This document shows, piece by piece, positions 21,555 through 32,224 of a DNA stretch of 64,000 nt. The notes under the pieces are model-generated. The model was not told the origin of the DNA. It saw only the letters and a list, made by a program, of their open reading frames with translations, and did not search any database. The position numbers and the translations under genes are program-made. Positions within the stretch are counted from its first letter, which is position 1. Every line of letters starts with the position of its first letter. The stretch is from contig NW_024468909.1 of assembly GCF_011745365.1 (NCBI RefSeq), positions 992,001 through 1,056,000 of the forward strand, written 5' to 3'. Origin of the DNA: Cryphonectria parasitica EP155 (lineage: Eukaryota; Ascomycota; Sordariomycetes; Diaporthales; Cryphonectriaceae).

Positions 21555-23429
21555 CTACGATCCATTATCACTTCGCGCTATAGCAGACTGAACCACAGTT
21601 GCTGTATCCGTCACGATCAAGGCATCCTGGCCCGGCTTTTCTGTAAATTCTAGCAACAGGGCTTTGATGGGCGAGCTTGCGTCTGACTTGAGTACCATTG
21701 TCGACTTGTCTCCGTCATGGACGTGTTCCATGACGACTCTCATTTCCACCTTTTGCAGAGTCCTGTACTCATTGAAAGCGTCGGTGAAGGAGATCAGAAA
21801 AGCAACGAGATCTGCCATAACGGCCTTGTAGCCCTTGCGCGTGGGGTCGTCGTATTCTTTCTTGTACACCAGTTCAGACCTCCAGTCGATGAGCTCCTGG
21901 GTACTTGCACAGACGTGCTGTCGCTCTTTTTTCTCGCGCTCCTTTTCACTAATCAGTTCCCAAGGATCCATGCGGCCGTAGAACCCAAGCGAATGGAGGC
22001 CGATAGCAGCGGACCACTCTTTGAGACCCTTGACGGTAAATTCAAGCTTCTTGGTCGTATCGGTAGGTACGAGCGTGAAATTGGCAAGCTTGCTCATCTG
22101 GTCTTTGTGAAACACAAATTCTGCGGCTTTTGTATTTAGAGCGAAATTAAGCGGGTTCCCCAGGATGTTGAGCTTTGAGTTGAAAGTACCCTATTTTCAG
22201 AGAAAAGAGAAAAGAAGAAAACATCACTGAAATTAGCTGCAAGGTTACGAAGGGAGGGAGGAGTGGTGGAGGGTCTGTAGACATGAGGACGGAGACATAC
22301 TCCTTGTTGATAGTAATGCACCCTTTTGGCTAAAGAATCCTCTTGTTCGAGGATCCCTTTGAGAATTGTCAAGGAGCAGCCGCCAAAGAAGACGACGCGC
22401 TCGTATTTGCGCATCTCGTTGAATAAAGTATCGTAGTTTCCAAGGTTTTTCAAAGGGTCCTCATTTTCAAAATCATCAGCCAGCTTTCGTCTTATTGCTT
22501 TTTCGTACCAGCTCCTGAGCTGATTTCTTCTATCTTCAATCAGTTCTTGGTTGTCAGTTGGTTTTTGTGTTATGTTTCTGAACTCTTCCAGCTCATCAGC
22601 TGTGCGGAACACGAGCTCTTCATGATAGTGCGTCTTTAGGTTGATAGGGCTCTCCAGATGCTGCAAAACCACGTTGTCTACGTAGACGTCGAATTCCCGA
22701 CTGCAGTGTCTCCGCATCGTGAAGAGAAAATCCATTGCAAGAAGCCTGGCATGCTGAATTGCGTCTTCGTCTTCTCCGTTCAGCGGTTTGATACACCTTG
22801 CCAGCTAATATTACCGGCCATCAGCTTTCCTCGTCACCAAAGATCATAGAGAGAAAACGCCTCAAAAGGTTCAGACTCATAAAAACTTACCAGTGTTCGC
22901 TCCTCCTCAGACAGAGGTCGCTGCTAGTCGTCAGTTGATCGGTGTTTCTGTTGTCACCAGGCACACACAAGATTTGGCCACATTTCCCAGAAAGACTGCT
23001 TACAGGATCCAGCTCCTTGCCATCAGTAGTTTTGTCGGCGACCTTCCGAGAGTCGATGACTTTCTGTGTCATGCGGCCAGCCAAGACAGTCGTCAAGGGC
23101 GGATCACCGCTTTCCAGGGGAGGCCGCAGCTTGCCGACAAGGGCTATGCATTCTGTGAATTCCGCGCTCGTCATGTAATAGCCCAGATTCACGTGGCGCG
23201 GTTCAGCTATGTAGATGCCTCTGCGCTCTGGATGGAGGTCCAGAGAACACGCCCAGGCCAAGCCCGCTGCGTGGTTATCCGAGTCCGTAAAGTCGTTCAG
23301 AAATATCGACAGTTCAGTGTCTTCTGCCTGCTGTGGTTCCATTGTGCGTTTCAGCCGAGCCTGCCGCTGATGACGCGTACTAGACCTCGTCTGCCGCTTC
23401 CCGCGCCCCCAGTTACGAAGCTTCTTCAT
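21555..23429 (-). CDS. Nucleoside-hydrolase-like protein, four exons including a 30-nt micro-exon
   Basis: Exons are 23342 (or 23429)-23004, 22920-22891, 22804-22301 and 22190-21555. The introns of 83, 86 and 110 nt start GTAAGC, GTAAGT and GTATGT, and end AGCAG, TTAG and ATAG. All junctions are phase 0, and the spliced protein is about 502 residues. The start at 23342 (MEPQQAEDTEL) places NDFTDSDNHAAGLAW near the N-terminus, where inosine/uridine-preferring nucleoside hydrolases have their Ca2+-binding DTDxxxDD. Other family-like segments are GIYIAEPRHVNLGYYMTSAEF, FGGCSLTILKG, GNPLNFALNTKAAEF and NFTLVPTDTTKK. The family cleaves N-glycosidic bonds of nucleosides, but this fungal subgroup has an altered metal site, so catalysis is uncertain. 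The micro-exon encodes RPLSEEERTL. Confidence 0.82.
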
Positions 23430-24758
23430 GGGTCCGACGATGGGGGAGATTCAAGCACGCGATGCTATCTCTGCGTAACTGCTGCCGCAAAAGTACGTTT
23501 TGCAAAGACTTTGAGCCGCGTCCTAGATGCTCTGCGACGCGATGTTTGGCATTCCGATCCTCTCGGTGACTTGAGTCACGCGGGGCTGCTGCTGCTGATG
23601 GCAAAGTTGATGAAAGAAGATGAAGAGAACAAGGAAATTGCTCCCGGGGCTGTCAGCCTAAGCCTCTGGGCGGGGTTCTGTTTTGAGCTCTGGTGGGCTG
23701 TGCCCAAGCAAAGCCGCTAACTCGAATGGGTATGAGCATTTGCGCAGCTGGGCGGCGGTAGTACGATTTGCGAAACCCAATCATACAGCGAAACACACAC
23801 GCTCCTTCCCACGTGGTATTTTTGTAGCTGAATAAAAAAGTACCTCGAGTAGATAAATACCTGATAAGGCTTTGCATGTATACATGATCTAAAGAGGTGT
23901 GCGATAGACTCGGTGTCACTTTTGAACTCAAAGCCTTCCTTTGCTATCCTTGGTACTTCTTACCTAGTACCAAGAAAAACAGCCCCAGGAATGAAAAAAA
24001 TAAAATAAAAAATATAAATATGCAAGTCTGCTACAATCAAGATCCAAATCCAATCTGCAGGCTTACATGCTCGGCAAGAGGAACTACACGCTAACCCGCT
24101 GCAGGCTTGCTGAACAGCAAAGTATAACAATTTGTTGATCCGGCTTGCTGACATGGCTGCTGACACTAACCAAGTCAAATTATTGATAAACTTGCTAATT
24201 TGACAACACGTTTACAAGAGCACGTGCTTGTTTCTGCACATTGAGGTGACCTGCCATGTAATTATATTTTAGTGACACGATGAACCCGAGCATTTCACCG
24301 AGCAGCCTGCCAGCACTTGAAGATTACTGTGGCACCACCAAGAGGATTGGACAATGGTGAACAATTGAATAATTAGTTATATATTGTGGTCAGTTCTATG
24401 ACTTGATGAACAGAGGCATTCAGCCGGTTTTGAGAGTCGTGGCTGATGAACACAGCCTCATTGAGGACATGGAACACGCACATAATAGCACTGGCTTTAG
24501 CCAGATATTTAGCCCACTAATGATAGAATATCTATGAGAAGATTGATAGATAGTGATGACACCAATGACTTTAGTTTATTGTCAAAATAGCTATATACAC
24601 CAATCTCCACCAGAATAGTCGCTCCGAGGTCCACGATGCATAACGGCGATGCGAGATTTGAGTATCCAAAGTATGTACACTGAGCAATATTATGCAAAAC
24701 AAGATGAGAAGAATAGATACACGACAAATTACACCATGAACTGCCCCGCCTGACAGCT
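23430..24758. other. Intergenic region, AT-rich
   Basis: Promoter side of the nucleoside-hydrolase-like gene and 3' flank of the secreted-protein gene. No gene seen. A perfect 9-bp inverted repeat (GTCAAATTA 24174-24182, TAATTTGAC 24196-24204) lies here. Confidence 0.45.
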
Positions 24759-25475
24759 TTAGTCCATAGCAGGAACATACATTTCCTCAATGGTCCATGT
24801 GACACCGCCATCCGCAGTCGCCAGGCCAGTGTAGGTCGCACCGCCGGTGGTAACGATAGTATCGCCGAACGACTCGTCCGCAGCAGCCAGCGTGATCGTG
24901 GTGCCGGTGTACGTCTGGGCGGCGATTGTGCCTGAGCAGCTGTCATCACATTCCGTGCCGGTTCCATACCCAGTCATGGTGGCGCCAGAGCCGACGTCGA
25001 TCTCGTAGGAGCTCAGTGCGGCGCCGGTGTCGGCGTTGGTGACGGTCTGGGTCCAGACGGTCCCGCTCAGGCTGTAGACGATCTCCACCGGCGTGTCGCC
25101 CGAGACGGCGCTGGCGGTACCGTCGTACTGCCCAAAGTACCCGAAGACGGAAGCACGGACGCACCACTGTCCGGTGGTGGCGCCGCACCACGAGTTATCA
25201 GGCCAGGACTCCAGGGTGGTCTGGATGAGATCGCCGGTGCCGTTGCTCATGCCGGGCCAGAGGAAGAGCTCGCCGTTCTGGGTCGAGGGGGCGGTGCCGG
25301 GCGTGAGCGTTGTGACGGCGTGCACGATGGTGGACTTGGATGGCCCCAGAGAGACAGCTCCGCCCCAGCTGTCGTCGCGCTTGTGCGGGCCAGTGGTAGT
25401 AGTAGGCATGAGGCCCGGGATGAAGGCATTCACGCCAGCCGCGAGGGCGGCAATGGTGATGGTAGAGTATTTCAT
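24759..25475 (-). CDS. Small secreted protein of beta-sandwich type
   Basis: The start at 25475 (MKYSTITIAALAAGVNAFIP) gives 238 residues with a clear signal peptide. An upstream in-frame extension exists but would bury the signal. After a KRD site (about residues 31-33, a possible KEX2-type cleavage point) the mature part is Thr, Gly and Ser rich, with alternating short strands (GELFLWPGM, DLIQTTLES, WCVRASVFGYFGQYDG). It holds two to four cysteines, including ECDDSC. The composition and Trp/Gly pattern loosely recall concanavalin-like or eqolisin (G1 peptidase) beta-sandwiches, but I do not see a convincing catalytic Gln/Glu pair. It is best treated as a secreted protein of unknown function, possibly a surface or effector-type protein. 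Confidence 0.75.
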   Translation of the reverse strand: MKYSTITIAALAAGVNAFIPGLMPTTTTGPHKRDDSWGGAVSLGPSKSTIVHAVTTLTPGTAPSTQNGELFLWPGMSNGTGDLIQTTLESWPDNSWCGATTGQWCVRASVFGYFGQYDGTASAVSGDTPVEIVYSLSGTVWTQTVTNADTGAALSSYEIDVGSGATMTGYGTGTECDDSCSGTIAAQTYTGTTITLAAADESFGDTIVTTGGATYTGLATADGGVTWTIEEMYVPAMD

Positions 25476-26607
25476 TTCCGGAACGCGAAAGAAAGAAGAT
25501 AATATATGCAACAGAGAAGCCGGCTGATAACTAGTGCCTGAGAGTTGTCTGGAACCTGTTCCGCGGAAGGGAAATTGTGCAATGATAATTACCAAGTGAG
25601 GAAATGAATAAATCAACACGAGCAGAGGAAGAAGATCGGCGTACTCTGATTTATAGTTATTTAGAAGCTTGTGCTAGCTGCGATTCTCTGATGTTTCCCC
25701 CTTACTTTCTCTCTGGGGCTCTCCGTCCCCAGGCGATGGAGATGGTGGAGCCGAATGTTTAATTTCAGGGCCACGGTCTTTGAGCTTCGGGATTCCAAAC
25801 TCTAAAGGGACTTGGGGTTGCCGTGGAGTCGCCAGTATAGTCAACGCTCGCATTGATACGATGGCATCCTATTTTCCGCCTCGCAAGGATATCGCAGTAT
25901 GGCTTTGCCAAGACGGGAGGATGTTTTCAGAACCTCCTGGATCGAGCAGGTCTCGGAGCTGTGAATCCGCTTGACCTATATATTCACCACTATGGTGCGG
26001 GCCACTGGTGGGGTTCAGGCAAATGGGTTTTGGTCAGAAGTAACCATTACTTTGTCATGAGACACCGGTCCTGGGTCAAGCGCCCTCCACACTGCGAATT
26101 TCCACCTGTCAGGCAGGACGTGTCGAGTGGACGGACGACTGCAATGCCTTTTTCCAAGCTGCCGAACCCCGCCTCTGTTTTTCTTCAGGGGCTATCACGG
26201 AGATCCCGACACTTAAAAGGATTGCTCACGTAAGGGGTGTTAAGAGCCAGGTTCTCCTCCACCAGAATCAAACACAAACATAACCCACATAGTGGTGTCG
26301 CTTCTGCCTCATGCGCCGAATGAAATGGGGTGCGGCAGATTATGATCAGGTGATTAATTGCCAGTGAGCAGTGCGTACTTGTTTGTTAGCCTTTTGTTAC
26401 TAACGCACTAATGCGATGGCTCACTGTGGAGAGAAGAATAATACTCAAGAATGGACACTGATAGAGATAAGATTTACGCCGAGTTGAGCTCTGGTTTCTG
26501 AGAGCCTCATCCTCTAGGACTACTTTACTTCTTATGTCTGACCGACCAGATCGTATATGCACCATGATTACAAAACCCCAGAGTTGTAATCGCCTGCGGC
26601 CGGCTTC
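25476..26607. other. Intergenic region
   Basis: Promoter of the secreted protein and 3' flank of the sedolisin gene. The open frame 25853-26233 on the plus strand has no domain-like features and was not accepted. Confidence 0.45.
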
Positions 26608-29211
26608 TTACAGATCTTGAAGAAGACTCAACAATTTGGGATACACAGGAGTTCTACGAGAGGATGGTTAGTAATGTATTGGTACGATAACAGCGGAAAT
26701 TTACACTCACCCTAGACCGGAAACTGGATCCCACCCTTCGGTAGCCCTAGATGAAATTCAACATTAGTTATCATTCTCAAGACGACGGAGAAGGCTGGCA
26801 AGGATGCGTGTAAACTTGAGAGAACCTGTAGAGTGCAACAGACTTACAGGAATCCTGTCGTCCCACAGTTGGGGTTTGATCCATTTGTGATATCGAAAAA
26901 GACCTCAGGATGGGCGTACTGTCAATGGAATCAGTGACACGGTCTCAGGATGATGCACACGATAGTCGAGCAGTTGGGATGAGAGGCTCAACAGCATACC
27001 AGTGTTGGGTTGATGAAGCCCAGAGTGCTCTTTCCTGCCGCCAGCCTTTCCTCGTTGATACGTGTGAGGACGGCAGCCCAAATTGGGGCGGATAGAGATG
27101 TACCACCCACACGGCCAAATGTGCCTTCTGCTCGGATGACATAGTAGTCGCCAATGGCCGCGACGTCCGGGTAGCCTCTACCACCAATCTTGTCTGATTA
27201 CGACGGCTCTCGTTAGTCCCATAATCCGCTCGATCTCAGCTTTCCAATCATCAACTTACAGACGCCATCTCCAACAGTAGAGAAGTTCACACCTGGATCG
27301 GTGTATCCTGTGAAGTTGAGCGTGACAGAATCAAAGTAGTCCGTAACTTGATCCTTCTGGTAGTCAGGCGTGTCGAAGTAGTTGGAGAAGCCACCGCCGG
27401 AGGGGAAGCGCGTGGTGGACGACTCTGTGTACTTGGGCACCGAGGAGTTGTCTGACGCGGTCTTGATGAACTGCGTGGATCCCACAGACAGGACATACGG
27501 ACAGGTGGCATCGCTCGCCGGGTAGAAGACAGTCTCGTCAGGACCAGCGCAGCCGCTTTCCGTAGGATCTCCGGGAAAAGAACCAACGCCGTCGTCTCCG
27601 GATGAAATCACGATGGTCACGCCCTGGAGGCCAAGCTTCATGATCTCATTGCACCTTCGCTTGGTGTAATAAGCAGGGACGTCGGACTCTCCGCCGCCGT
27701 AGCTGATGGAGATCACGTTGGTTGGCTCGTAGACACCGCATTGCAGCTGGCCTTTGTAGCCACCGGGATTTGGGTCCGGGTAGACAGGGTCGAGGCACTC
27801 GGGAGCCACACAGTCTCCTGTCTCGCCATAGGCGCTGTAAGTGCAATACGAGCCACTGTTATGATAATTGTAAAAGGTCAGTTGTCTGTAGGATGAAGAA
27901 CGTCATAAAGAGATGCAGGGAGATGCTTTTGAATGACATGTGAAGAAAGATCATGCAGGCTCGACACGGCTCGCGAGACGACTTTTTCAAGACCTCGGGA
28001 ACTGGAAAAAATTTACGTCAGGAGATCGGAGTACTTACTCGAGAGCGTCGTAGAAAGTGTTCCAGAACCCCCTAATGGGAGTGTTGGCAGTAGTTTCGTT
28101 GATCTCGTAAAATTCATCGTCCGTCTGGAACAGGACGGTCCTTTGAGGCCAAATCAGAGGTTGTGAGGCCTCAAAGTCTAGGTCAGATTCAATTCCCGCA
28201 TCCGAAACATTCGTGATAGCTCCAAAGGCTCCGTCGATGTTCTTCTCGATCGGGTAGGTTCCATTTGGAATCTCTGGGTAGAGCGTGCTCCAGAATACAT
28301 CCAGATCTTCCTTGGAGTAGTGATCACCAAGAGACTCGAAGATACCCAATTCGTTGCCTGGGGCTGCCTTGTCTCCCTTTGTGATGCTGTATTGGGTGCG
28401 GATACATTCCTGTGTGACGTAGTAGTCGCAGTTTGTGTTGTTCAGGGGCGGCAAGCTACCAGCATTGATGACCTCCAGGCCCGTATTCATAGTCTGAACC
28501 TCTCGCTTCCGGAGCGATGCTGCTTCGGCTTCCCGTTTGAGGCGGCGAACTCGTCCTGGGTTCGTTCGGAGACGGATTCCTGGCGTGATATAGTCGATAT
28601 GTTCCTGGACATGGGCTGGAATATGATACTCTTCAGCTGCGATATCATGAGATCCAGTGGGCCCATGGTGCCACATGTAGAACTCGGTGTAGAGAAGACC
28701 TTCCACTTCTTCTGTTGTAGCGTCGAATTGGATCCACTGGCAGAATGTGAGCTCATGCTTGATAGATAAAAGACGTCTAAAAGGCCTTTATTATTACCTG
28801 TTTGTTGACGGATTGGGTAATACGCGTAACATCGATGCCACCAGCCACGAGCCAGTCCCTGACAACCTCGACCGTCTCCTTCTCAGGCGCGAAAAAGTCA
28901 ATGACCTCATGAACGCTCATTCGCTTCCCAAAGTTAGGGGACGCCGGGTCTGAGCGGTCCATCAACAAGTTGTGGCCCTCATCCAGATTGGTTTGGCGAA
29001 GACCGATTCTCATGGGCAACAGCAGGGACCGATCAAGCTTGGACCTCTTTTCCCAGCTTCGTGACCAGTGAGGCATCTGACGCTCATGAAGGACATGCGT
29101 GTCCGGTACACTCTTCTTACTCAGCCCATGGCCTTTATCGAGCGGGCTTGCCATAGCTGAAGATATGGTCATGACGCCCACAAGGGCGATCATGATTGGC
29201 TGGTACAACAT
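26608..29211 (-). CDS. Sedolisin (S53 family) secreted tripeptidyl-peptidase-like protease
   Basis: Seven exons: 29211-28798, 28736-28039, 27855-27260, 27193-27000, 26918-26848, 26746-26711 and 26653-26608. All introns are GT-AG (61-183 nt), and the spliced product is 684 residues. The signal peptide is MLYQPIMIALVGVMTISSAM. A pro-kumamolisin activation domain follows (HERQMPHW, SPNFGKRMSVHEV, VRDWLVAGGI). The catalytic domain has the Glu-Asp pair in ESDLD, an Asp in SGDDGVGS, GGGFSNYF, and the nucleophile Ser in GGTSLSAPIWAAV. It ends with the calcium-site-like block VFFDIT-N and GWDPVSGLGTP. These are the expected residues for an active acid serine-carboxyl peptidase that removes tripeptides extracellularly. 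Three of the last exons are very small (71, 36 and 46 nt). Confidence 0.93.
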
Positions 29212-30843
29212 GGTTGAGTGAAGTCGGCCCAAGGGCAAGCAGTGAATGTGGGAAAAGTAACTCGTCCAGTGAGCCGCACAGCGAAGCTGAGCCTTTCAGG
29301 ATGGCGATGTGCAAAAAGAGATGCACACGGCTTTATTTATCAAGTAACAGAATTTCTATGATGTCCTTTATCTTTCTCTTTACAGTAAGGGAATAGTACC
29401 CTATCTGACACCACTGCAGAGAAAGCTGGGCGTGCATCGAGTATACCCGTATGGAGCATTCTGCTCGGACTTGGCAGCCTCCTGGGAACAATATTGCTCT
29501 GTTAGCTTGCCAATTTTTACAAGGGTCTCTCCTCAAGTTACCAGGAACGAATAACTATGACATGATATTCATTTTCTAATGCGTTATCGTCAGAGGCGAC
29601 AAGGTAGCTGGGCTACTGGTCGGGTAAATGGCCATGGCGCAAAAGTGCTGCAGATAAGTCCACACGTCTGTGTGCGTGCATGCACGCGCCCCATGCAGCC
29701 ATGTCTTTTCCGATGTGGCACAACAAAAACATAGCCAGGGTGGCCGCCATGATGTGATTTTGCACGGATCGGTGCAGATTGCTTGGCAAAAGTTGGCTGC
29801 AGTTGAGAGGATAAGCACATCTTGAAGATCTTCAAGAACGCCAAGATACGAGACGTTGAGTGCTAATAGCACAGCTAAACCGATACCAGTAAGTCCTTGG
29901 CTGGGATACTACTCTGTCCGAGCTGGATGTTGTTGCGTCTTAGCCGACGTGCCGTTCTCTCACCGCTGCTTTTGGGAGACTCTTGATTTATGCTGTGAAA
30001 CCTCGAAGCAAAATACGAGCGATTCTTCTTTTCCTTCTTCTCCCTCTTTTCTCTGGTCTCTTCCGAGTTAAGCTGCCGAATTACCCGAGCTGAGAGGAGG
30101 AGGGGTGGTTCTTGACAGGATGAGGGGCGAACGCGAGAGGGGGAATAATGAGCTGTCACAAGCGGGGACGCGAGAGACGAAGCCTGTGGGGAAAATGAAT
30201 CAAGCATATTTCCGGGCCCGCAACCCATTGGAACTGCCGGAATGCTTGCTTGATAAGGTTTGTGGTGGCCACAACCGGTTCTAGGGGCAACTACTGTACA
30301 TGAGCCACATTAGGCAGGTCGAAGACACATATCTGCACAGCACCAGCGTGGTGTGTGCCCATGCTTTGATATGACCGTGTCATAGACAGGATCGACGACG
30401 AGGTACATGCACCTAAAGACCTTGGCGAGAATTAGCAGAGTGGCAATCTGCCTTGCACAGCCATGTATGGATTTGCATAGCTTTTGAAGAGACTCGGGTT
30501 ATGGAACTTGTTGGTACCCTATTCAGAATACTGTGTGGTATTACTTGCTAAATAAAACAAGCCTAATTTTCGTCGCCTCTCCATGGCCGGCCCCGGCCCC
30601 GGGCCTCTCTGCTCTTGCGCATCGAAGTAACCTACCGTTATCCATTCGGACTCGATGAGAGAAACCTGCCGACTGTAAAAATGAGACTTCTGTGCTATAC
30701 ACAATCATTGGAAGCATGGGTTCTAGATGCGCGTGAGAGACGATAAGGGATGTGTAGAAGGCATTGGTAGATCAATGACGTTGCAGCAACGAAGACGTTT
30801 CTTCCCTAAGCTATATAATATGACCATCAGAACGATCCTTCAA
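29212..30843. other. Intergenic region, sedolisin promoter
   Basis: No gene is supported. A G/C-only patch (about 30588-30604, GGCCGGCCCCGGCCCCGGGCC-like) stands out in an otherwise AT-balanced region. Confidence 0.45.
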
Positions 30844-30932
30844 GGTCTTGTGGTCTAGTGGTATGATTCTCGCTTAGGGTCCACCCTAATCATCATTGCG
30901 AGAGGCCCCGCGTTCGATCCGCGGCAAGACCC
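30844..30932 (+). tRNA. tRNA-Pro (anticodon AGG) with a 17-nt intron
   Basis: The acceptor stem GGTCTTG (30844-30850) pairs with CAAGACC (30925-30931). The D-arm is GTCTAGTGGTATGAT. The anticodon stem CTCGC pairs with GCGAG. The loop TTAGGG...T contains AGG, and the T-arm is CCGCGTTCGATCCGCGG. The intron 30880-30896 sits one base 3' of the anticodon, the canonical eukaryotic nuclear position. The spliced length is 72 nt. No encoded CCA, as expected. Confidence 0.95.
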
Positions 30933-30943
30933 TTTATTCTTTC

Positions 30944-30949
30944 TTTTTT
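30944..30949 (+). terminator. RNA polymerase III T-run terminator of tRNA-Pro
   Basis: Six Ts about a dozen bases after the tRNA 3' end. Confidence 0.7.
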
Positions 30950-31950
30950 CCTTCTTCCAACTTTACTTTTTATTCCATTCTTTCATTTTCTTATTCAGAT
31001 ATAAATCACGACCGTAATAGTCTTTTAGTCTTCGAACAGCCATTCCCCCCTTTTCCCGTCTCTTTCTTCAATCATCAGTTTCATATGCTCTCACACACAT
31101 CAATCGTAGAGCGTCGTGGGGTGGGGTAAGTCTGTTGACGAATTACAGTGGTGTCATTTGTGTCTGGATATGTCCTTTTTGTCCCTCAAGGGCGTAATTT
31201 TCTGGTGTGATCTCGTTGTGCTGACGTTTCGGTTCACCAGTTTTTTTGCATTTACAGCCTCAGCCAGAATCTTGTCTGCCATACTTTCTGCCCAACTGAT
31301 TCCTTCCATTAGCCGGTAAGCTAAATTGCCTGACCGAGTGCAATAATACCTATATTATACTTGAACAGGGCTGCAATCGGCCAAATTTTGTTTCAGGTGA
31401 CGGCCACGGGCGGCCGGCCTATTCGTTGCGGTTCTGAGGTCGTTGGGCAAATACACTTTTGGACCCCTCAGTGCACAAACGGGAGGCGATCTCGATTGTG
31501 GCAAGCATTGACCTATAAGAGTCATCATAGATCCCGCGCTTACATCACATGCCATTCAAACAGAGCAAATGGCGAATCTGGTGCGTGATACTCTTGGGTG
31601 GTAAGGCATGTTGTTGTTGCACTATGATGTCAAAACCGTGAGATCCCCTCAAAGCTCTTTGGCTTGAACCCCTCTCTTGTTCAACAGATGACGTTCTGCC
31701 GCCCATCGTTCCCAGAACGAGCCGTGAGATGACGATTATCGTCACGTTGCCGCCAGATTCGTAGCTACGACGGCTTCTATATAGAATCTAGAGCGGGCTG
31801 GTTGCCCACGAGCGTTCCATTGGCAAGTGTGCTGCTGCACTCTGGCACTTTGACATCCAACATTGTGTCTACATACCCAAAAGTGATCGTGAAAATATCC
31901 AAATTCATACATCTCAAGACAATCTGATCTAGCCCACCAAGACAAACAAC
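30950..31950. other. Intergenic region
   Basis: Contains a GTAAGC...GAACAG intron-like stretch (31317-31369) between two short plus-strand open frames, but the encoded peptide has no recognisable features. No gene was called. Confidence 0.4.
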
Positions 31951-32224
31951 ATGAGCGGGATCACAGATAATGCGGCGACCCAAGCCCACGATCTCGTGGA
32001 GCAAGCCGAAATCGAAGAGCAAAAGGCAAGCCTGACACAACAGGGACAGACCTGAGGCCCTGATGATTCGCTGACCGGCACAGGTTCAAGGAGATGATGC
32101 TATGATTGGTGGGGTCAAGACAACTGGTCTTGAGGGCAGTGCTCCTGACGGCGGGAAGCAGACAGGAGGAGGGCAGAAGTCGACATTGGACAAGGTCAAG
32201 GAAACCCTCCATCTCAAAAAGTAG
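31951..32224 (+). CDS. Small hydrophilic protein with a GC-AG intron
   Basis: Exon 1 is 31951-32025 (MSGITDNAATQAHDLVEQAE) and exon 2 is 32084-32224, ending KVKETLHLKK. The 58-nt intron begins GCAAGC after AAG and ends CTGAC-CGGCACAG. This is a rare GC-AG intron, but its donor context and branch point are strong. The product is 71 residues: charged, Gly-rich in the middle (AMIGGVKTTGLEG), without hydrophobic segments. Small stress- or clock-induced fungal proteins have similar composition, often with a QGD-x-GG-K core and a C-terminal KVKExLHLxK. That comparison is from memory of the style of such proteins, so it is only suggestive. Without the intron, exon 1 ends 10 codons after the donor. 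Confidence 0.6.

Noticed and set aside
22893..23720. 275-codon open frame on the plus strand
   Set aside because: Antisense to exon 1 of the nucleoside-hydrolase-like gene, whose splicing and family motifs are clear.
31116..31588. Possible two-exon gene using a GTAAGC...GAACAG intron (31317-31369)
   Set aside because: The joined peptide has no family resemblance, and the second exon lacks coding-like composition; transcript evidence would be needed.
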